A stretch of 64,000 nt of DNA from Arenicola marina. Lineage: Eukaryota; Annelida; Polychaeta; Arenicolidae. Made by a program: the position numbers and the translations under genes. The stretch is from the NCBI GenBank assembly GCA_964019135.1, contig OZ025256.1, positions 40,644,035-40,708,034 of the forward strand, in the 5' to 3' direction. Positions 60,300 through 64,000 of the stretch are shown here, one piece after another. The notes below the pieces were generated by a model, which saw nothing but the letters and a program-made list of their open reading frames with translations, ran no database searches and was not told where the DNA came from. Positions within the stretch are counted from its first letter, which is position 1; every line of letters begins with the position of its first letter.

Positions 60300-60810
60300 A
60301 CTTAAACTCTCTTTTTCTAATTTCAGGTAGTCATTTAAGAGCTCGTTGTTGCGTTTTGGAGACTCATAAGCTCCTGTAATGTGAATGCAATCAGTCCGGC
60401 AGAAGTGACGAACTTGCAGTCTGCTAAATGTGATACGCCCCCGCAACGGTAAATTATGCAAGGATGCCCCCATTGTCTCAAACCTGTTACGTCCCTGATT
60501 CTCACAGGGCAGCAAATGTTTCGCCAGTCGCCTAACTAATTGCTTCAAAGGTCAGGGCATTTGTAAACATGAGTTTTTTTTATCTGCAGGCCATGGCGGC
60601 AATTTGCGGTTGCTTGCCGGTAGCATGTACAGCCAGCTGTGTCCATGCCAAAGGGGGAGGAAAGGCGCTTTGGGGACTCATTTCCCTCCCGACCCCCTCC
60701 GCCACCCTTCTCCCCCTGTCCCAGCGGTTTCCCAGTCTACCTCACAACAGGGGCATTGCAGTAACTCTATTAAACCGTGGCTAACATATGGGTTTGAGGG
60801 CTGCACGTTA
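60300..60810 (-). repeat. D block, inverted copy
   Basis: Contains CTGCAGGCCATGGCGGCAAT, ATGTACAGCCAGCTGTGTCC and CGCAACGGTAAAT, the reverse complements of D-block landmarks at 19,955-20,450. The 93-codon frame 60,604-60,885 on the plus strand corresponds to the minus-strand frames of the other D copies. Confidence 0.85.
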
Positions 60811-61921
60811 AGGGCCCATTCTTTGTTTGTAACCACGACGGAGCCTAATCTATTCTCACGTCAATGGATATTGATGAGTAAGTAGGCAGGGCAGCGAACG
60901 TTGGCCCCGGGCACAACAAGCTCGAGCTTCGAGATAACCTGAAGTGGCGGGGTTTACAGGGGTTGCCTTGCGTTGAACAATAATGACTGCAAACGATTAT
61001 TGAAAGACGCCGTATCGTTGGAATAATGATTAGACATTTATTATTCACCATGACGTACTGACTCCTCGCTCCAAAAGTCCCAAATGACATTGAACCTCTT
61101 TCAACATGATCTGCCTTCGAAAAAATAGGTGAGCAGGATGCATCACTTGTCGGTTGAAGAGGCGACAACGGGAGTTATGCTTCAGATACGAGAATTATCC
61201 GTCATGTTACACGATTCTAGCCCGCGATCGAACGCTAATGTACCTATGTAACACAATTATCAATTCGTAATAATGTGTTGTCGTGGTGTGGACACAAATA
61301 GTTAGTCAGGGGTCGACGCTTACTATTAATCCAATGTGTTGGTCAGAAATCTCAAGCTTATAAAGCTTAACCCTTACAATGTGAATCACAATTACATCGC
61401 CATAATAACCAAGGAGCGATGAAATGAGGCCAGCTAAACTGGGTGGTGGGCCCGAAAAACAACGTCATAATAGTGTGTGACGTCACACAGTGTCCGATGT
61501 CCGATGGATATGGCGTTGTATCGGCGTCGATGCAAAAACATCATTACAAATCCAAACTGTGGTAACGAGATAACATCTAGAGACTTCAGAGAGTTGTCCC
61601 TCTTGGGCCATCGAGATGATGACGATAAAATAAGGGTATCATAAAATGGCGACAAAACTTTCGAGAAAGTTGAGTGATTCAGAAACGGTTCGCTGTCACG
61701 GCAGTCTTGATGATGCAGGGATCCGGTGTTGAAATCGACAAGTGTCTCAGACGAATATTGTTCTCGTTAGCAAAATCCTCCCATCGTCAGACTATCGGAC
61801 AGCCCAAGACAATCAATCTGATCCCACCCGACAGCGTTGATTGTAATCTGCCTTGAATTACAAACAGCGGGTTCCTCGAGATGGTAAAAACATAAATATA
61901 TAGAACGACAGGACAGGAAAT

Positions 61922-62047
61922 GTGGCCTGTGACAGTCTATGGTGGCCAGTGGCAGTCTAGGATGGCATGTGACAGTCTATGGTGGCCAGAGGCAGTCTAG
62001 GATGGCCTGTGACAGTCTAGGATGGCCTGTGGCAGCCTAGGGTGGCC
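61922..62047. repeat. M20 minisatellite, inverted copy, about 6 units
   Basis: Units read GGCCTGTGACAGTCTAGGAT on the plus strand, the reverse complement of the M20 unit with two consistent differences (GTCT for GCCT and variants GGCAG). Fewer copies than in units 1 and 2. Confidence 0.92.
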
Positions 62048-63089
62048 ATTCATGTATTCTTGTGTTATGCTTCCAACTGAAACATATCTTCAAATGTTTT
62101 TTTTTCTGTATGCACTGCCACCAGCCATGAATGGCATCTGAGCCAATTCAACCTAAAGACGTCAAGACGATGTGTCGGTGTCACGCTCTGTTGTGGTACA
62201 ACTGCTCGGCATCAGGAGTCTATATCAAGTCAAAAATCACCATCGTCAGATGCACTGTAAATTACGATCATTATTTATGTCGTTGTCCTGACTTTATTAG
62301 TGTTATTGTGTGACATGCTAAACCATTTATATATAAAGAAACAGAAGAATCAGTCAGGAATAGGATCGTATAAAATAAGATAATGTGTTTATGATACGTC
62401 AGCGTTAAAGGGTGCCAATAGCGGTATTGATATAACTAGACCAAGGTCTTGGTGGCACAACCCCAATGCGCTAGGTAGCTATATAACGTGATAGATCGGT
62501 TTAATCATGGGTTAAAGCCTTGAAAATGAGGCCACTTATGCCATATGGATATATTATATAAACAACACAACCCTTCACGCCAAAGCTGAAGTCAGGCAAA
62601 AACGCGGTAAAAGCTGCGGATGTTTGAAATGCTGCCCCCGTGCCAGGGTTGACCTTGTAGCGACCTTGACACGGCCGTCTGGCCATGGAAGGCCGCCGGC
62701 GAGCAGGATGACGAGACCAAAAGCATGTTTCGCCTATTTGCTAATGGCGGCGATGGCCAAGGAGACCCCCAGGGGGCCTGGCTAACGCGATGTGAACCCT
62801 GCCGAAGAATGATTAACCAGATGAGAAAGGAAACTTTGGGCTCTTATATATCGGTCTGCGACTCTTCCTGTGACGCCCGGGGCCCACGCAGGGAGACGGA
62901 TACGTCTACGTGTTTAATATATAGTCGCAGAGTCTAACAAGCGAACCAGAAAAGAAAGTGAGCGAAGTAGACATAAATAATAAATGAGACATATGCGAAA
63001 CATATGGCCGTCACTAAATGAGCGACAGCCGTGACAAGAATAATGGAGAAATAATGCAATGGAATTCCACGGAAGACAAGTGGATCCGT

Positions 63090-64000
63090 GAGTCGCACGG
63101 CAGTTCTGGCTTAACCGAAAGTTGCCGTTCGTTACGTAGCTATAAGTTGGACTAATCAAAGCCTGTTTTCGAGAACAAATCAACTACATTTTAAGGTTCA
63201 GGAAATGATAAGGATTGATATTTGTTAGCGTCTTCTGATTTGGAACCTGCCATTCGTGGCTTGTGATTAAGGATGATCGTTATGCGCGCGAAGTACTGAC
63301 ATTTACATGTATAATCTAACTTTGAGGAGGGCGCTATTGGCGGTCGTTATGGCCAATGGTGTACTTACGGGCGGCCGACCTTGGCTGGAAACGAGGCTGG
63401 CTCACGACAAAAACTTTAAAGGGGACGAATTAGCATTGGATTGATGGCCGCCATCTCACTCACTGGCCGATCTGTTCTCATTATCTATATTATGGTAATA
63501 CTGTCTGTCCCGACTCTATCGCCGCCGTTACCGTCAGTAAGACATATGTTAGCTTGGCCTTAGCTTAACGACATTCAAATGACGCATCTAAAGCAATGAG
63601 GTCATTGCCTGGCTTCCTGGTGACGTAATCATCCATCTCCTGCAACGAGTCTTCGGTGCATTTACTCGTAAACCTCATTAAGTCCAAGGCCGATAGCCGG
63701 AAGGTGTTGTTGGGCAGAGGTCATGGTGAGAGGCAATCACAGAGAGCCCCCAGAGGATGTGCATCAAACAGTAAACCGCACTGAAGTAAAAGGATTTCAC
63801 CCTCATAACCTTTTTAAGCAAACGATAATATCAATATACAATATTAATTAGACAATTACTGCACTACTGAAGTCACAATCTGTAAGACGTCACCATCATA
63901 GTATAGGTCTGTTATTGGTATTAAATGTATCCTGACATTGGGGAGACCCAAATGCGGATCGTTCAGAACAAATCTTCGGACACCAAGAGGGATCGACAGT
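63090..64000 (-). repeat. Inverted repeat background continuing past the window end
   Basis: The part 63,300-63,120 reverse-complemented matches 16,385-16,560 (CATCCTTAATCACAAGCCACGAA, AGCGTC, CAGGCTTTGATTAGTCCAA). The part 63,330-63,780 reverse-complemented matches 40,865-41,330 (CATTAAGTCCAAGGCCGATA, GGTCATGGTGAGAGGCAATC). In the plus-strand copies these two parts are far apart, so a rearrangement lies between them. Confidence 0.7.

Larger units (their letters stand above)
58450..62730 (-). repeat. Inverted complex repeat unit (about 4.3 kb seen)
   Basis: Read on the minus strand from right to left: 46.0k-type block (62,710-62,390), M20 (62,047-61,922), post-M20 part (61,900-61,180), D (60,810-60,300), the MITE, A (59,490-59,245), vestigial M30 site (about 59,045-58,940) and CRE block (58,690-58,480) with a perfect TGACGTCA at 58,526-58,533. 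The order is the same as in units 1 and 2. A further TGACGTCA is at 61,478-61,485. Several kilobases of the plus-strand unit are missing between blocks. Confidence 0.8.

Noticed and set aside
1..64000. tRNA or rRNA genes
   Set aside because: I looked for A and B box motifs such as GGTTCGAATCC-type strings and found no pair at suitable spacing. A covariance-model search would be decisive.

Overview
This is eukaryotic, almost entirely non-coding DNA. There are no bacterial-type operons; open frames are short and mostly shadows. Spliced-looking fragments, non-LTR retrotransposon remains, short inverted-repeat transposons, many minisatellites and ten G or C homopolymer runs of at least 10 bases point to an invertebrate animal genome. 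A mollusc or another marine invertebrate is my guess, but nothing in the window fixes the taxon. All comparisons below were made by eye.

The main structure is a complex repeat unit of about 8-9 kb present in several diverged copies. Its recognisable blocks come in a fixed order: A block, a 30-bp minisatellite site (M30), a block with the palindrome TGACGTCA (CRE block), an F block, C and E blocks, a long AT-rich part, a 20-bp minisatellite (M20), further sequence, then a D block that runs into the next A block. Unit 1 (about 12,990-20,880) and unit 2 (about 20,880-30,290) are head-to-tail. A partial unit 3 follows (30,290 to about 35,650), split by a LINE. Older pieces lie at 3,940-6,830, 10,640-12,990, 40,085-43,060 and 43,680-46,640. 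Most of 58,450-64,000 is the same series on the minus strand in the same relative order.

Mobile elements sit in this background. They include a 2.8-kb 5'-truncated L1/Tx1-type LINE on the minus strand (31,609-34,399) with a 13-bp target duplication, two other LINE fragments (about 21,200-21,745 and 43,330-43,560), and a 3.2-kb element bounded by TTAA and imperfect inverted termini that holds a broken THAP domain (35,661-38,868). There are also a 516-bp foldback MITE (11,780-12,295), a 381-bp MITE (59,917-60,297), a hAT-like MITE (9,643-9,871) and possibly one further hAT-like end (49,168).

Coding traces are few: a degenerate seven-transmembrane-receptor-like frame (3,376-3,826, minus), the THAP fragment, a short stretch resembling the last catalytic motif of an isoamyl-acetate-hydrolysing esterase (47,252-47,457, minus) and a weak three-exon transcript candidate (6,840-8,600, plus). 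I see no intact protein-coding gene, no tRNA or rRNA gene, and no CRISPR array.

The most unusual features are the tandem-plus-inverted composite unit with three nested minisatellite types, the excess of perfect TGACGTCA octamers (13 seen against about one expected by chance), and the uneven identity between units 1 and 2.
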